A stretch of DNA of 64,000 nt from contig NZ_JYOV01000022.1 in the NCBI RefSeq assembly GCF_000963255.1, positions 142,133-206,132 of the forward strand, given 5' to 3'. Below, one piece after another: positions 25,130 to 34,394 of the stretch (the first letter of the stretch is position 1; each line of letters begins with the position of its first letter). The notes below the pieces were generated by a model. That model did no database searches. It was not told the DNA's origin and worked only from the letters and a program-made list of their open reading frames with translations. The stretch comes from Streptococcus infantis (GTDB lineage Bacteria > Bacillota > Bacilli > Lactobacillales > Streptococcaceae). The translations under genes and the position numbers were made by a program.

Positions 25130-26452
25130 CTAATCCTTGTTCTGAGGCAGGTTCATGTAAAATACCAAGTGGTCGTTATATCTTTCGAAACGATAGTCGA
25201 TTTCTTCATTTTCTAATAAACTTTTAACTACGAAGAGTCCCAAGCCAGCTCCCTTACTTTGTCGACTAGAAGCCGTAAAGGATTGTTCAAATTTATCTTG
25301 TTCCTCAAGTGTACAACTGTTCTCAATAAATATCCAGCCATCCTTATCACCGATTTTGAGATAGCCACCTTGGATAGAATGCTTCACCGCATTACTGATC
25401 AGATTTGAAAGAATCAGCTTGAGTACTGAAGGATTTAGATAGACTTTCTGGTTATTGACTTGATTCTCTACAGTGATTTCTCTCTCTTTGGCTAACAAAT
25501 CATAATCCTTCAATAGAATATTTGTCATATCCAGAAGGCTGATTTCCTCCTTTTTATCCCGTAATTCCTGCACGGAGGAAAGGGATAAAATTTGTTGCAC
25601 ATGGTGACTTAAATCATCCACGATCCCCAAAGAAACTCCCAGGTAATAGTCACGGTCTTTGTAGCGCCCAATGTTTGCTTGCATATTTTCCAGAAGGATT
25701 TTCAGACTAGCAAGAGGTGTTTTCAGTTCATGGGAGGCTCCTCGCAAAAACTCGACCTTCATCTTTTCTAACTGGAGGATGGCCTCATTTTTCTCATGCA
25801 AGTCTGCAATAACGGTCAAGAGATGCTGATAAAGGCTATTGATTTGCTCTTTTAAATCACCAATTTCATCCTTAGAATCCACGCGCAAGCGAACTTCTGC
25901 ATCCAAATCCATCATCCGTCGAGTCACTCGTTTGATTTCCAAAATAGGAGCAACAATGGTTCTAGCATAGATAAAGGCAATGAGGAGCGAAATGATGAAA
26001 GACGCTAATAAAGTATAAGGCAGAAATTGAAGACTGATGTCTTCTGCTTCTTTCTGCAAATCCATAGAAGCTAAAAACTGTAAGGTCATCGTCTGACCAT
26101 CCTTAGTTTGAACTTCTCTTTCCTCAATAACCAAGGAGGCCGTTTGTCGTTCTTTATCAATGGGAAGATTGTCCTTGACCTCCAACTTATCCTGGGTCAT
26201 TTCTCCCTTGATGGCTCCCTTAATATCGCTACTTTGAGAATAAAGTTCAAGGACTTCCTGAATAGCTTGACTATCTTTGCCTTGGAGAGACTGGGCAATT
26301 TCTGTAGCCTTTTGCCCGATGCTTTCCTGACGGTGACTGAGATAGGTCGGAGGAAAGAGGAAATAGATGGCCAAATGCAAACAAATGACCAAGGTAGAAA
26401 ATACCGAGAAGGTATAGATAAAAATTTTTTTAAATAAACCTGAACGTCTCAT
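25130..26452 (-). CDS. vncS: Sensor histidine kinase VncS
   Basis: This 440-residue membrane kinase has two membrane helices (about 10-33 and 145-165), an extracellular sensor region between them, a HAMP linker (166-215), the phospho-acceptor motif GASHELKTPLASL (His241), and a catalytic ATPase domain with NLISNAVKHS (N box) and GAGLGLFVV (G box). Gene order vex1-vex2-vex3-vncR-vncS-fba is that of the pneumococcal vex/vnc locus, hence the name. Its ATG overlaps the end of vncR by 4 bases. Older claims of vancomycin tolerance for this system are disputed. Confidence 0.88.
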   Translation of the reverse strand: MRRSGLFKKIFIYTFSVFSTLVICLHLAIYFLFPPTYLSHRQESIGQKATEIAQSLQGKDSQAIQEVLELYSQSSDIKGAIKGEMTQDKLEVKDNLPIDKERQTASLVIEEREVQTKDGQTMTLQFLASMDLQKEAEDISLQFLPYTLLASFIISLLIAFIYARTIVAPILEIKRVTRRMMDLDAEVRLRVDSKDEIGDLKEQINSLYQHLLTVIADLHEKNEAILQLEKMKVEFLRGASHELKTPLASLKILLENMQANIGRYKDRDYYLGVSLGIVDDLSHHVQQILSLSSVQELRDKKEEISLLDMTNILLKDYDLLAKEREITVENQVNNQKVYLNPSVLKLILSNLISNAVKHSIQGGYLKIGDKDGWIFIENSCTLEEQDKFEQSFTASSRQSKGAGLGLFVVKSLLENEEIDYRFERYNDHLVFYMNLPQNKD

Positions 26453-27105
26453 TTTCTCTCCAATTTATAACCAACATTGCGCACGGTCAGAATACAATCT
26501 AAATCCAATTTTTTCCGTAGTTCCTTGATATAGACATCGATCACTCTGTCAAAAGGGACCTCATCTGTCACCTTCCATACAGCATCGATAATCTGCGACC
26601 GTGTTAAGGCTCGACCTTCATTTTTAACCAGATAGTCTAAAATTTCCAGTTCTTTTGCATTCACTGCGACCTCTTGACCAGCCACTTTGGCGCTATAGCT
26701 GTCAAAGTCTACCTCGGTGTCTCTATAGGTAAAAATACGACCAGTATCATAATAACGTTTAAAGATGGCATCCACTCGTACTTTTAACAAAGATAGAGAA
26801 AAAGGCTTTTCCAAATAACCATCTGCTAATGCAGCAAAGGCACTCATCTTATACTCCTCGTCTTGAAAAGCTGTCAACATCAAAACAGGAACTTGACTGG
26901 TCTTGCGGATTTCTGATAAGACCTCTAAACCATTGAGTTTAGGCATTTGAATATCTAAAAGAACCAGGGCAACTTGGTGATTTGAAAATTGTTCCAGAGC
27001 TTCTTGACCATCTGCTGCCTGAATGGTTTCATAGCCACAATCCGCCAAGTAATCACTAATTCCCTCACGGATCATGTCTTCATCTTCTACAATTAGAATT
27101 TTCAT
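26449..27105 (-). CDS. vncR: Response regulator VncR (OmpR family)
   Basis: This 218-residue regulator has a receiver domain (1-120; acidic pocket EDED, phospho-acceptor Asp51 in LLLDIQMP, conserved Lys in EKPF) and an OmpR-type winged helix (about 130-218, ending VRNVGYKLERK). It should be phosphorylated by VncS and control nearby transport genes. AAGGA lies 5 bases before the ATG. The gap to vex3 is only 70 bases and contains a terminator-like hairpin. Confidence 0.9.
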   Translation of the reverse strand: MKILIVEDEDMIREGISDYLADCGYETIQAADGQEALEQFSNHQVALVLLDIQMPKLNGLEVLSEIRKTSQVPVLMLTAFQDEEYKMSAFAALADGYLEKPFSLSLLKVRVDAIFKRYYDTGRIFTYRDTEVDFDSYSAKVAGQEVAVNAKELEILDYLVKNEGRALTRSQIIDAVWKVTDEVPFDRVIDVYIKELRKKLDLDCILTVRNVGYKLERK

Positions 27106-27128
27106 ATAAATCCTTTTCTATCAAAAAT

Positions 27129-27168
27129 GCTACCTATATTATATCTCATTTGAAAGAGAATAGGTAGC
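27129..27168 (-). terminator. Hairpin between vex3 and vncR
   Basis: A perfect 9-bp stem (GCTACCTAT 27129-27137 with ATAGGTAGC 27160-27168) is followed on the minus strand by ATTTTTGA. It could end the vex transcript. TATAAT on the minus strand (27138-27143) in the loop may also be the -10 box of a vncR promoter. Confidence 0.6.
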
Positions 27169-27175
27169 ACGATTC

Positions 27176-28555
27176 TTATTCACTGTCTATCAAAAGTTCT
27201 TTTGGTTGCTTAAAGAGAAGATTACTTGAAGCAAGTGCCATAACAAGTACTACTAGAACCAATCCAAAAACAAAAACGATAGCAAAGTCTGATGGTTGAA
27301 TGGAAATATCAAGACTAGAAAGTGTTTTGCTAAAGCCGTCAACTTCTGCACCACCACCAAGATTAGAGGCTTGTGCAGCCTTACTTGCCTGCTTAGCCAC
27401 ATCTGATGTGACATTGGCTAGTACTGTATTTCCAATAGCACGAGCTGTATAGTTAGCTAAGAAGTAAGCTGAAATTAGTGCTGGAATTGCAATCATAACT
27501 GCTTCTGTGATAAATTGTCCTAGAATACTTGCTTGTTTTAGACCAATTGAAAGGAGAATTCCAACTTCTTTACGACGGGCGTTAATCCATAGTGTCAGTA
27601 AGAGAGCCAGTAGAAGAACAGAGAAGCTCAAGCTCCCCCAGAAGAGAAGATTAGCCATCTTGTACATGCCTGAAATAGATTGTTCAAGGGCAGGATAGTT
27701 AGATGAACTCTTAATCAAGCTATACATCTTCCAGTTGATACCGTTGATAGACCCTAATTCTTGCATGACAGTATCTAGATTCTTATCTCCAGCCACAAAG
27801 AAGGTAGCATCGCCATAGATAGCTGTATCTTCAGTATAACCATAGAGCTGAGCAGCTGTGTGAATATCTGTGATAGCTGTATTCTCATAAAGTTCTTGTG
27901 AGTAGGTCACAGCAGATTTGTTATGTCCATCAAAGAGTCCTTTGATCGTTACTTCTACTGTTTCCTTGGCTCCTTTTTCATTATCGGCATCGTAGATATT
28001 GGAATTGAGTGTGACCTTGTCTCCCACCTTCCAACCGTGTTTAGCAGCCAAGTCTTTGTGCATGAGAATCTGGTATTTGTCATCGTTTGTTAAATGTTCT
28101 CCTTCGACCAGTTTGTAAGATCCTGACACAAACTTGTCTTCTTTAGAAGAGTCATTTACTCCTGTTATCATCAAGCTACTTCCAAAACGTTGAGCTCGAT
28201 CTGGAGTTAGATTTTTTTTGGTTTCAGGCGTTTCAATCAGTTCATAGCCTGTTAAATCACCGATAGCATTGATCCGTTTGATGTAGGATTCGATGGCCTT
28301 ATTCTCGGTAATTTTTTTGATATCCTCACCCTTGATATTTCCTGCACCACGTGGAGTTCCTTGGTTAACCCTGCGGTTAATTTGCATGGAGAAACTATTG
28401 GTGATATTTTTAAAGGTTTCTTGAGAAGCCTTGGCTGTAGCTCCCTTGATAGACAAGCCGACCAAACTCAAGCTAGCCATCAAGAGAATGATAAGAAAGA
28501 TCACAATAGACTTAAAAAATTTTCTTGTGACGTAGGCAAATGCGTTGTGTAACAT
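27176..28555 (-). CDS. vex3: ABC transporter permease Vex3 (FtsX/MacB type)
   Basis: This 459-residue permease has an N-terminal helix (about 15-35), a large extracytoplasmic domain (about 40-305) and three further helices after residue 305, the MacB/FtsX layout. The motif WINARRKEVGILLSIGL near residue 325 is the family's coupling loop to the ATPase. The gene lies 47 bases after vex2, with AAAGGA before the ATG. It should pair with Vex1 and Vex2 as an exporter or a mechanotransmission-type complex. The substrate is not established. Confidence 0.85.
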   Translation of the reverse strand: MLHNAFAYVTRKFFKSIVIFLIILLMASLSLVGLSIKGATAKASQETFKNITNSFSMQINRRVNQGTPRGAGNIKGEDIKKITENKAIESYIKRINAIGDLTGYELIETPETKKNLTPDRAQRFGSSLMITGVNDSSKEDKFVSGSYKLVEGEHLTNDDKYQILMHKDLAAKHGWKVGDKVTLNSNIYDADNEKGAKETVEVTIKGLFDGHNKSAVTYSQELYENTAITDIHTAAQLYGYTEDTAIYGDATFFVAGDKNLDTVMQELGSINGINWKMYSLIKSSSNYPALEQSISGMYKMANLLFWGSLSFSVLLLALLLTLWINARRKEVGILLSIGLKQASILGQFITEAVMIAIPALISAYFLANYTARAIGNTVLANVTSDVAKQASKAAQASNLGGGAEVDGFSKTLSSLDISIQPSDFAIVFVFGLVLVVLVMALASSNLLFKQPKELLIDSE

Positions 28556-28602
28556 AAGATTCCTTTCTAGATTTACTTCAGTTTTTAATATGTTTAAAAG
28601 TT

Positions 28603-29250
28603 TTAGTTACTATTTTTTCTTGTTTCAGTCAGTTTCTTATCCTTCAATTCAAGTGTAATATCTGACGCCTGTGCTACTTCCTTGCTGTGGGTCACAACGA
28701 TTACACACTTGCCTGTTTTCTCAGCGAGAGATTTGAGCAGGTCAATTATATCTCCAGCAGTCTTAGGATCCAAGTTTCCTGTTGGTTCATCCGCTAAAAT
28801 CACTGGCGCCTCAGATACAAGACTACGAGCAATGGCAACACGTTGTTGCTGCCCTCCTGATAATTGGAGAACATTCCGCTTGATTTGACTTTCATCTAAA
28901 CCAAGTTCAAGAAGGGTATCCTTGCTAGCTTTTTTATTAACCAAGCGGATATTTTCCAATGGAGAAAGATAATCAATCAAGTTATAGTTTTGGAAAACCA
29001 GCGAGATATGGTGCATTCGGTGATAAGAATATCCTTGTTCACGAATATCCTTGCCTTCGAATAGGATAGCACCTTCGACTGGGCTATCAAGTCCTGCTAA
29101 TAGAGATAAGAGTGTGGATTTCCCAGCTCCTGATTCTCCGATAATACTATAAAACTTACCAGGTTCAAAATCGTAATTGATTTTATATAATACAGCTTCT
29201 GCAGTGTTTTTGTAACGATAAGTAAGATCTTGTAATTGTAGTAAAGTCAT
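28603..29250 (-). CDS. vex2: ABC transporter ATP-binding protein Vex2
   Basis: This 215-residue ATPase shows Walker [10 protein letters not shown] (about residue 35), the signature [15 protein letters not shown], Walker [13 protein letters not shown] and the H-loop VVTHS. The short LolD/MacB-type domain fits FtsX-like permeases. The start is set at ATG 29248-29250, which has AGGAG 5 bases upstream and begins [14 protein letters not shown]; the longer open frame upstream overlaps vex1. It powers the Vex1/Vex3 complex. Confidence 0.88.
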   Translation of the reverse strand: MTLLQLQDLTYRYKNTAEAVLYKINYDFEPGKFYSIIGESGAGKSTLLSLLAGLDSPVEGAILFEGKDIREQGYSYHRMHHISLVFQNYNLIDYLSPLENIRLVNKKASKDTLLELGLDESQIKRNVLQLSGGQQQRVAIARSLVSEAPVILADEPTGNLDPKTAGDIIDLLKSLAEKTGKCVIVVTHSKEVAQASDITLELKDKKLTETRKNSN

Positions 29251-29263
29251 GATTTCTCCTTTA

Positions 29264-30541
29264 TTAACTGATGGATGATAAAATTTCTTTCGGTGATTTT
29301 CTAAATAAAAATAGGAAACAAAGTGCAACTGACAAGCAGCTGATGATAATTAGGAAAATATAAGATTCTCCAAATGATAAAAGACTTGTTGAAAGATTCG
29401 TTGCTTTTGCCAGAGTATCTTGTAGTGCAGCTTGGTCGCTGCTTGCTAGTACAGTCTTCAAGAGATAGGAAGTAATGACATTTCCAGCCACAAATGCAGG
29501 CAGAATAGCTGCCAATGAAACCAGGATGACTTCTAGGCAGAATTGGCTAAAGATTGCAATTTTTCCTTTCCCTAGAGCCAATAAAATACCAACCTCGTAG
29601 ACTCTCTCGCGTAACCAGAGGGACAATACCAAGACCAGCGCTCCTACACCTGCAATCATCATGCCATAGAGGAAAATTTGGAGGAAAGTTTGGAAGGTCG
29701 AAACCGAATCCTTGATTTGTTCAAAGGCCTTATTTTCCTTTTCAACTTGATAACCTTTCGTTTCCAGAGATAACTTTTCAACCTCTTGAATGATACTATC
29801 CATATCTTTTGGATTTTCTAGATAGAAACGAGCGGCAGTAACTTGAGCTTCCTTATTTTCAAGAAGAGTTTGGCTACTTTCGTAGTCTGTATAGACCGTA
29901 TTTTCACTAAAATCTGAGCTAAGACCAGTGAATTTTTCTTGCTTCTGACCTGAGAAAATACCTACGATTTCATAGTCTAGCCTTTGTCCACTATTTCCTT
30001 CTACTGGAACAGGATTTAAGCTAATCTTATCTCCTACTTTTAAGTTGTTTTTCTTGGCTAAATCTTCGTGGATTAAGATTTTTTTACGATCCCCTTTTTG
30101 GATATGCCTTCCTTCTTTAAGGGTAAAGGCGGAACTTGTAAAAGAAACATCCTTGGAAGAATCTTCCAAAGCAATCAAACTGATAAGATTTTTTTCAGCC
30201 TCTGTCAAATCATCCCTTTGGATACTTTGTTCTCCAGTAACGACTTCTTTGTCAGTTAACTTAGCTATTGTTTCTAGCTCAGGTGAAATCTTCTCAAGAC
30301 CCTTTATCTTTTTAAGGTCATCTAGTTGAGACAGTTGAAAAGTCTGATCTGCTTCTATTTTTTTAATAGAAAAAGATGTATTCAGTGAGCGATAGAGATT
30401 ATTTTCTACCGTTTTGTTGGACTTCATGAGCGTCAAACAAGCCGATATTCCTGCCAATAAAACAAATAGAATCAAGAATAATATGAGACTTCTCAGCCTT
30501 TTTTTGCTGACGTAAGCCCATGCTCTTTGAATGGAATTCAT
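29264..30541 (-). CDS. vex1: ABC transporter permease Vex1 (FtsX/MacB type)
   Basis: This 425-residue permease has one N-terminal membrane helix, an extracytoplasmic domain (about 45-285) and three C-terminal helices, with LWLRERVYEVGILLALGKGK as coupling loop near residue 315. GGAGG lies 6 bases before ATG 30539-30541. It resembles Vex3 in layout but is only distantly similar in sequence, as expected for heterodimeric partners. It starts the vex operon. TATAAT on the minus strand near 30567-30572 may be its -10 box; the -35 region is poor. Confidence 0.85.
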   Translation of the reverse strand: MNSIQRAWAYVSKKRLRSLILFLILFVLLAGISACLTLMKSNKTVENNLYRSLNTSFSIKKIEADQTFQLSQLDDLKKIKGLEKISPELETIAKLTDKEVVTGEQSIQRDDLTEAEKNLISLIALEDSSKDVSFTSSAFTLKEGRHIQKGDRKKILIHEDLAKKNNLKVGDKISLNPVPVEGNSGQRLDYEIVGIFSGQKQEKFTGLSSDFSENTVYTDYESSQTLLENKEAQVTAARFYLENPKDMDSIIQEVEKLSLETKGYQVEKENKAFEQIKDSVSTFQTFLQIFLYGMMIAGVGALVLVLSLWLRERVYEVGILLALGKGKIAIFSQFCLEVILVSLAAILPAFVAGNVITSYLLKTVLASSDQAALQDTLAKATNLSTSLLSFGESYIFLIIISCLSVALCFLFLFRKSPKEILSSIS

Positions 30542-30603
30542 ATAGCACCTCCATATTTGTAAAACCATTATAATATTCAAATATGAAATGTTTATGAAAT
30601 CAC

Positions 30604-30669
30604 AAAAAAAGAGCAAAATCTTTGCCCTTGTTTATATAAAAATAAAGAGCTAGCTGAAGCTAACTCTTT
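30604..30669 (-). terminator. Tandem terminators after tRNA-Leu
   Basis: Two hairpins follow the tRNA on the minus strand. The first has an 11-bp stem (30644-30654 with 30659-30669) followed by ATTTTTAT. The second has a 7-bp stem (30611-30617 with 30621-30627) followed by TTTTTTT. They insulate the vex operon from tRNA transcription. Confidence 0.8.
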
Positions 30670-30674
30670 TCCTA

Positions 30675-30760
30675 TGCGGAGAGAGGGACTTGAACCCTCA
30701 CGACCTAAAGCGGTCACAGGATCCTTAGTCCTGCGCGTCTGCCAATTCCGCCATCCCCGC
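30675..30760 (-). tRNA. tRNA-Leu(AAG)
   Basis: The 86-base minus-strand sequence begins GCGGGGATGGCGGAATTGGC and ends CTCTCCGC plus discriminator A. It has a class II long variable arm. The anticodon stem CAGGA/TCCTG encloses the loop CTAAGGA, giving anticodon AAG for CUU/CUC codons. CCA is not encoded. Confidence 0.93.
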
Positions 30761-30841
30761 GTCGATTACTTTACTAGTATATCAACTTTCACAAACTTTG
30801 TCAACACTTTTTTCAGATTTTTTTCATTTTTTTTGAATACA

Positions 30842-31417
30842 TTATTCTTTGATTTCAACTAGATTTTCATCAAGGAGTTTCGCTCCTAATGTATTCTTAA
30901 AATGTCCAAGTGCAAACTGGTGATTTTCAGGCCAGATTGATGCAACTGCTGGCTTAACAACTTCTATCTGATACCCAAGATTATAGGCATCGATAGCCGT
31001 ATGCAATACACAGATATCTGTAAGAACACCTGTTAAGATGACTGTATCCACGCGACGCTCTCTCAGACGGATATCCAAATCTGTGCCAGAAAAAGCCGAA
31101 TAGTGACGCTTGTCCATCCAGAAAACACGACTATCGCCAGCATATTCCTGATAGAACTCGGCTAACTTACCATATAGATTACGCCCGCTGGTCCCAATCA
31201 GATTATGAGGGGGAAATAGTTTACTTTCTGGATGAAAGACATCATTTTCCTCATGAGCATCAATGGTAAAGAAAATATAATCTCCACGGTCAAATGCTAA
31301 TCTAGTCACCTGATTGATCGCTTCTGATATAGCTTGAGCAGGAGCTCCAGCTGTCAATTTTCCATAATCCGCTACAAAATCTTCTGTATAGTCAATTGAA
31401 ATTAAAGCCTTAGCCAT
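30842..31417 (-). CDS. pncA: Nicotinamidase / isochorismatase-family hydrolase
   Basis: This 191-residue cytoplasmic hydrolase shows the catalytic triad region of nicotinamidases: Asp9 in SIDYTEDF, Lys103 in DKRHYSAFSGTDLD, and the nucleophile Cys in VLTDICVLHTAIDA near residue 136. A metal site is suggested by D-A-H in FTIDAHEEND. It would convert nicotinamide to nicotinic acid, the substrate of PncB, which is encoded at 40834-42294. Its ATG overlaps the codY stop codon, so expression is tied to codY. Confidence 0.83.
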   Translation of the reverse strand: MAKALISIDYTEDFVADYGKLTAGAPAQAISEAINQVTRLAFDRGDYIFFTIDAHEENDVFHPESKLFPPHNLIGTSGRNLYGKLAEFYQEYAGDSRVFWMDKRHYSAFSGTDLDIRLRERRVDTVILTGVLTDICVLHTAIDAYNLGYQIEVVKPAVASIWPENHQFALGHFKNTLGAKLLDENLVEIKE

Positions 31418-32205
31418 TAATAGTCCCTCTTTTTCACTTCTTCAAAGATATCTGGGATCAAGACCTTAAGATAAGTTCCCTTCATCCCCAGTGAACGACT
31501 TTCAATAATCCCTGCTGATTCGAGCTTCCGAAGAGCATTGACAATCACTGAACGAGTAATACCGATGCGATCTGCGATAACTGAAGCTGTCAATTGTCCT
31601 TCTTTGCCATTTAGTTCTGCTAAAATCGCAGAGACTGCACGCAATTCAGAATATGAAAGTGTATTGACCGCCATAGTCACTGCTGTGCGACGGCGGATAT
31701 TTTTCTCATCTTCTTCACGTTGGAAGTTCAAAAGCTGAATACCAACCACCGTGCTGGCAATCTCAACAAGGATCAAATCCTCATCTTCGAATTTTTTATC
31801 ATTTCGCCAAATAATCAAAGAACCCAATCGAATCCCAGAAACGTGGATTGGAGCAATAGTTGTCAAACCTTCTGAGAAATCTGCACGACTCTCAACTGGA
31901 AAGATGCTTAATTCGTGATCTACAGTCAGATTTGCTTCTGTATCGTAAATCATGTTTGCACCTTGAATATAGTCCTCAGGAAAAATTTTTGATTGGAAAA
32001 ATTGCTCTACACGATCATTATTAGTCTTGTAGCGCATAAAATATCCCAAAAGACGTCCCTTACTATTTAGGATACAAGCGTTGCAATCAATAATATCCGC
32101 TAATTGGCGTGTGATGGCATTATATGGAAGATCATCTTGTAATTTCTCCTCCGCACGCTTCAGGATAGACGTAATTTTTCTCGTTTTTTCTAATAAATGT
32201 GCCAT
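31417..32205 (-). CDS. codY: GTP-sensing global regulator CodY
   Basis: This 262-residue regulator has an N-terminal GAF domain (about 1-155) that senses branched-chain amino acids and, in some species, GTP, and a C-terminal winged helix-turn-helix (about 195-255) with the highly conserved [20 protein letters not shown]. It represses amino-acid transport and synthesis genes when nutrients are ample. AGGTG lies before the ATG. A CodY box directly upstream of its promoter indicates autoregulation. Confidence 0.95.
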   Translation of the reverse strand: MAHLLEKTRKITSILKRAEEKLQDDLPYNAITRQLADIIDCNACILNSKGRLLGYFMRYKTNNDRVEQFFQSKIFPEDYIQGANMIYDTEANLTVDHELSIFPVESRADFSEGLTTIAPIHVSGIRLGSLIIWRNDKKFEDEDLILVEIASTVVGIQLLNFQREEDEKNIRRRTAVTMAVNTLSYSELRAVSAILAELNGKEGQLTASVIADRIGITRSVIVNALRKLESAGIIESRSLGMKGTYLKVLIPDIFEEVKKRDY

Positions 32206-32231
32206 TTTTCACCTCGTATTTAATCGCTTCC

Positions 32232-32276
32232 ATTATATCATAAATTGATCATTATTTCAATAATTATCTGAAAATT
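32232..32276 (-). promoter_or_regulatory. codY promoter with CodY box
   Basis: On the minus strand TTGAAA (32255-32260) and TATAAT (32232-32237) are 17 bases apart. The sequence AATTATCTGAAAATT (32262-32276), just upstream of the -35 box, matches the CodY consensus AATTTTCWGAAAATT at 14 of 15 positions. Confidence 0.82.
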
Positions 32277-32444
32277 GTTTATTGAATTGCAATTCATGAC
32301 TGTTCGAAAATTTTTACTAGTTTTTTCTAATTTTCTTGTTGACAGGTTCCTAAATTTTTGATAATATAATATTACAAGATATCAAATATATAAATCTATT
32401 TTCTCGTATTAATCTTTTATTAACTCTCGGTCTCCTTATATATA

Positions 32445-32473
32445 AAAGCGATCCACCTCAGTGAACCGCTTTT
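32445..32473 (-). terminator. cshA terminator
   Basis: A 12-bp stem with two G-U pairs (32445-32456 with 32461-32472) and a 4-base loop follows the cshA stop at 32478. T-rich sequence follows on the minus strand. Confidence 0.7.
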
Positions 32474-32477
32474 TTTA

Positions 32478-34055
32478 TTATTTATCACCCTTGTTACGGA
32501 TTACAAAACCAGTTTTCTTCTCACTTGAAGTATTACGTGGTTTTTTATTATCCTTACGGTAACGTTTTTCCTTCTCAAAGCGGTCGTTTTTGCGACTGCC
32601 TTTTTTGAAGTCATCTCGACGTTCACCGCGACGATTGTCGCGACGGCGATCACGATCTCGACGATCCTCACCACGACGTCCTCCCTTACCTTTACCACCG
32701 AAACCATTACCTGATGGTTTAAATGGCAGTGGTTTCTCACGCGCAATTTCAACTTCTGGAAGACTATCTGGATCCTGAACTGTCAAACTTAGAATGTACA
32801 TTGCCAATTCTTCTGGGCTGAATTCAGCTGCCAATTTACGGGCATCTTTTGCGAATTTGTCAAAGTTTCCACGAACAGTCTCATCGGCAAAGTCACGTTC
32901 AATTTTCTTCAATGCAACATGCTTTTTAGCTTGGAAGGCTTCTTCTGCTGTCGCAGGTTTCAAGCCCTTCATGCGTTTCTTGGTCAAGTTTTCGATGATT
33001 TGGAGGTAGCCCATCTCATTTGGTGCTACGAAAGTAATCGATTGACCTGACTTACCAGCACGACCTGTACGACCAATACGGTGAACATAGCTTTCAGGAT
33101 CTTGTGGGATGTCATAGTTGTAGACATGCGTTACACCAGAGATATCCAAACCACGAGCCGCAACGTCTGTTGCTACAAGGACATCAAGGTTACCGTTTTT
33201 GAAGTCACGAAGGACGCGAAGGCGTTTGTTTTGGTCCAAATCTCCATGAATCCCTTCTGCACGGAAACCACGGATTTTCAGACCGCGAGTCAACTCATCC
33301 ACACGGCGTTTGGTACGTCCAAATACGATTGCCAGTTCTGGTTGCTCTACGTCCATGAGACGAGTCATGGTGTCGAATTTTTCTTGTTCTTTGACACGGA
33401 TATAGTACTGGTCAACCAATTCTGTTGTTAACTCTTTAGCCGCAATCTTCACATGCTCAGGTTCTTTCATAAACTGAACCCCGATACGTTTGATAGCTTC
33501 AGGCATAGTTGCTGAAAAGAGCAAGGTTTGACGATTTTCTGGGACACGAGAGATGATGGCTTCAATATCCTCAAGGAAGCCCATGTTAAGCATTTCGTCC
33601 GCTTCATCAAGAATAAGAGTTTCAATATCTTGCAATTTCAAAGCCTTGCGTTTAATCAAGTCTAGGAGACGACCAGGCGTTCCAACTACGATATGAGCTC
33701 CTGATTTAAGAGCCTTGATTTGTTTTTCAATACTTGAACCACCATAAACAGAACGGACTTTCACACCCTTGCTACGACCAAAGCGGAAGAGTTCTTCCTG
33801 ACTTTGAACAGCTAGTTCACGAGTTGGGGCGATGACCAAAGCTTGAATGGTTGCTTCTTCTGTACGGATTTTTTCAAGTGTTGGTAAGCCAAAGGCTGCA
33901 GTTTTTCCTGTACCTGTTTGAGCTTGTCCGATGACATCTTTTCCTTCAAGGGCCAAGGGAATGGTTTGCTCTTGGATAGGACTTGCTTCTACAAATCCTG
34001 CTTTTTCAATTTCTGCTAATAAATCAGCAGAAAGATTAAATTCATTAAATTTCAC
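32478..34055 (-). CDS. cshA: DEAD-box RNA helicase CshA
   Basis: This 525-residue ATP-dependent RNA helicase starts with GTG (MKFNEFNLSADLLAEIEKAG). Motifs in order: Q motif SPIQEQTIPLAL, motif I AQTGTGKTAAFG, motif II LDEADEMLNMGF, motif III FSATMP, and in the second domain ATDVAARGLDISGV and HRIGRTGRAGKSG. The last 90 residues are Arg/Lys/Gly-rich and would bind RNA non-specifically. CshA proteins act in mRNA decay and ribosome assembly and help growth in the cold. A leader of about 140 bases with several hairpins precedes it. Confidence 0.93.
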   Translation of the reverse strand: MKFNEFNLSADLLAEIEKAGFVEASPIQEQTIPLALEGKDVIGQAQTGTGKTAAFGLPTLEKIRTEEATIQALVIAPTRELAVQSQEELFRFGRSKGVKVRSVYGGSSIEKQIKALKSGAHIVVGTPGRLLDLIKRKALKLQDIETLILDEADEMLNMGFLEDIEAIISRVPENRQTLLFSATMPEAIKRIGVQFMKEPEHVKIAAKELTTELVDQYYIRVKEQEKFDTMTRLMDVEQPELAIVFGRTKRRVDELTRGLKIRGFRAEGIHGDLDQNKRLRVLRDFKNGNLDVLVATDVAARGLDISGVTHVYNYDIPQDPESYVHRIGRTGRAGKSGQSITFVAPNEMGYLQIIENLTKKRMKGLKPATAEEAFQAKKHVALKKIERDFADETVRGNFDKFAKDARKLAAEFSPEELAMYILSLTVQDPDSLPEVEIAREKPLPFKPSGNGFGGKGKGGRRGEDRRDRDRRRDNRRGERRDDFKKGSRKNDRFEKEKRYRKDNKKPRNTSSEKKTGFVIRNKGDK

Positions 34056-34209
34056 GTTATTCTTCTTTCTAAAGATGGTGCGAAGCCATCCTATAGCGCT
34101 TAGTTTATACTTTTCTTGTCATGACGTACTTTCATATCTTTTATGAAAGACCGTGTTGCTTCTTTTCCACTAAAGAAAAGTACTGCTTTTTTGCAACTTA
34201 TCTAGTATA
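34056..34209 (-). promoter_or_regulatory. cshA promoter and structured leader
   Basis: On the minus strand TATACT (34204-34209) with an upstream TGT gives an extended -10 element; no good -35 is present at the right distance. Transcription from it would leave a leader of about 140 bases. The leader can form hairpins at about 34160-34181 (CTTTTC/GAAAAG), 34130-34150 (CTTTCAT/ATGAAAG) and 34075-34090 (GATGG/CCATC). The rest of the divergent region (34210-34394) holds the promoter of the oxidoreductase gene. Confidence 0.5.
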
Positions 34210-34359
34210 ACACAAGAGAGGGTCAAAAGATAGTCTAACCTCCTGATTAAATCATGTAAACGATTTTTCTATCGATTTGCTTCACTCAAAAAGTATTTGT
34301 TAGAGCATTCGGTTCCTGAAATGATTTTCCGTAGCAGATTTGTGCAAAAGTTTTTTTCT

Positions 34360-34394
34360 TGTGCTAGAATGAAAATCGAACAGGAGGAATAAAA
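34360..34394 (+). promoter_or_regulatory. Promoter and ribosome binding site of the flavoprotein gene
   Basis: TAGAAT (34365-34370) preceded by TGC gives an extended -10 element, and AGGAGG (34382-34387) lies 7 bases before the ATG at 34395. Confidence 0.6.

Noticed and set aside
27102..27149. 15-codon frame overlapping the vncR start as a possible signal peptide gene
   Set aside because: It has no ribosome binding site and its codons are shared with a terminator hairpin. It is mentioned only in the vex-vnc finding.
34255..34270. cre-like sequence between cshA and the flavoprotein gene
   Set aside because: It matches only about 13 of 16 positions, lacks the conserved 3' half, and is not placed over either promoter.
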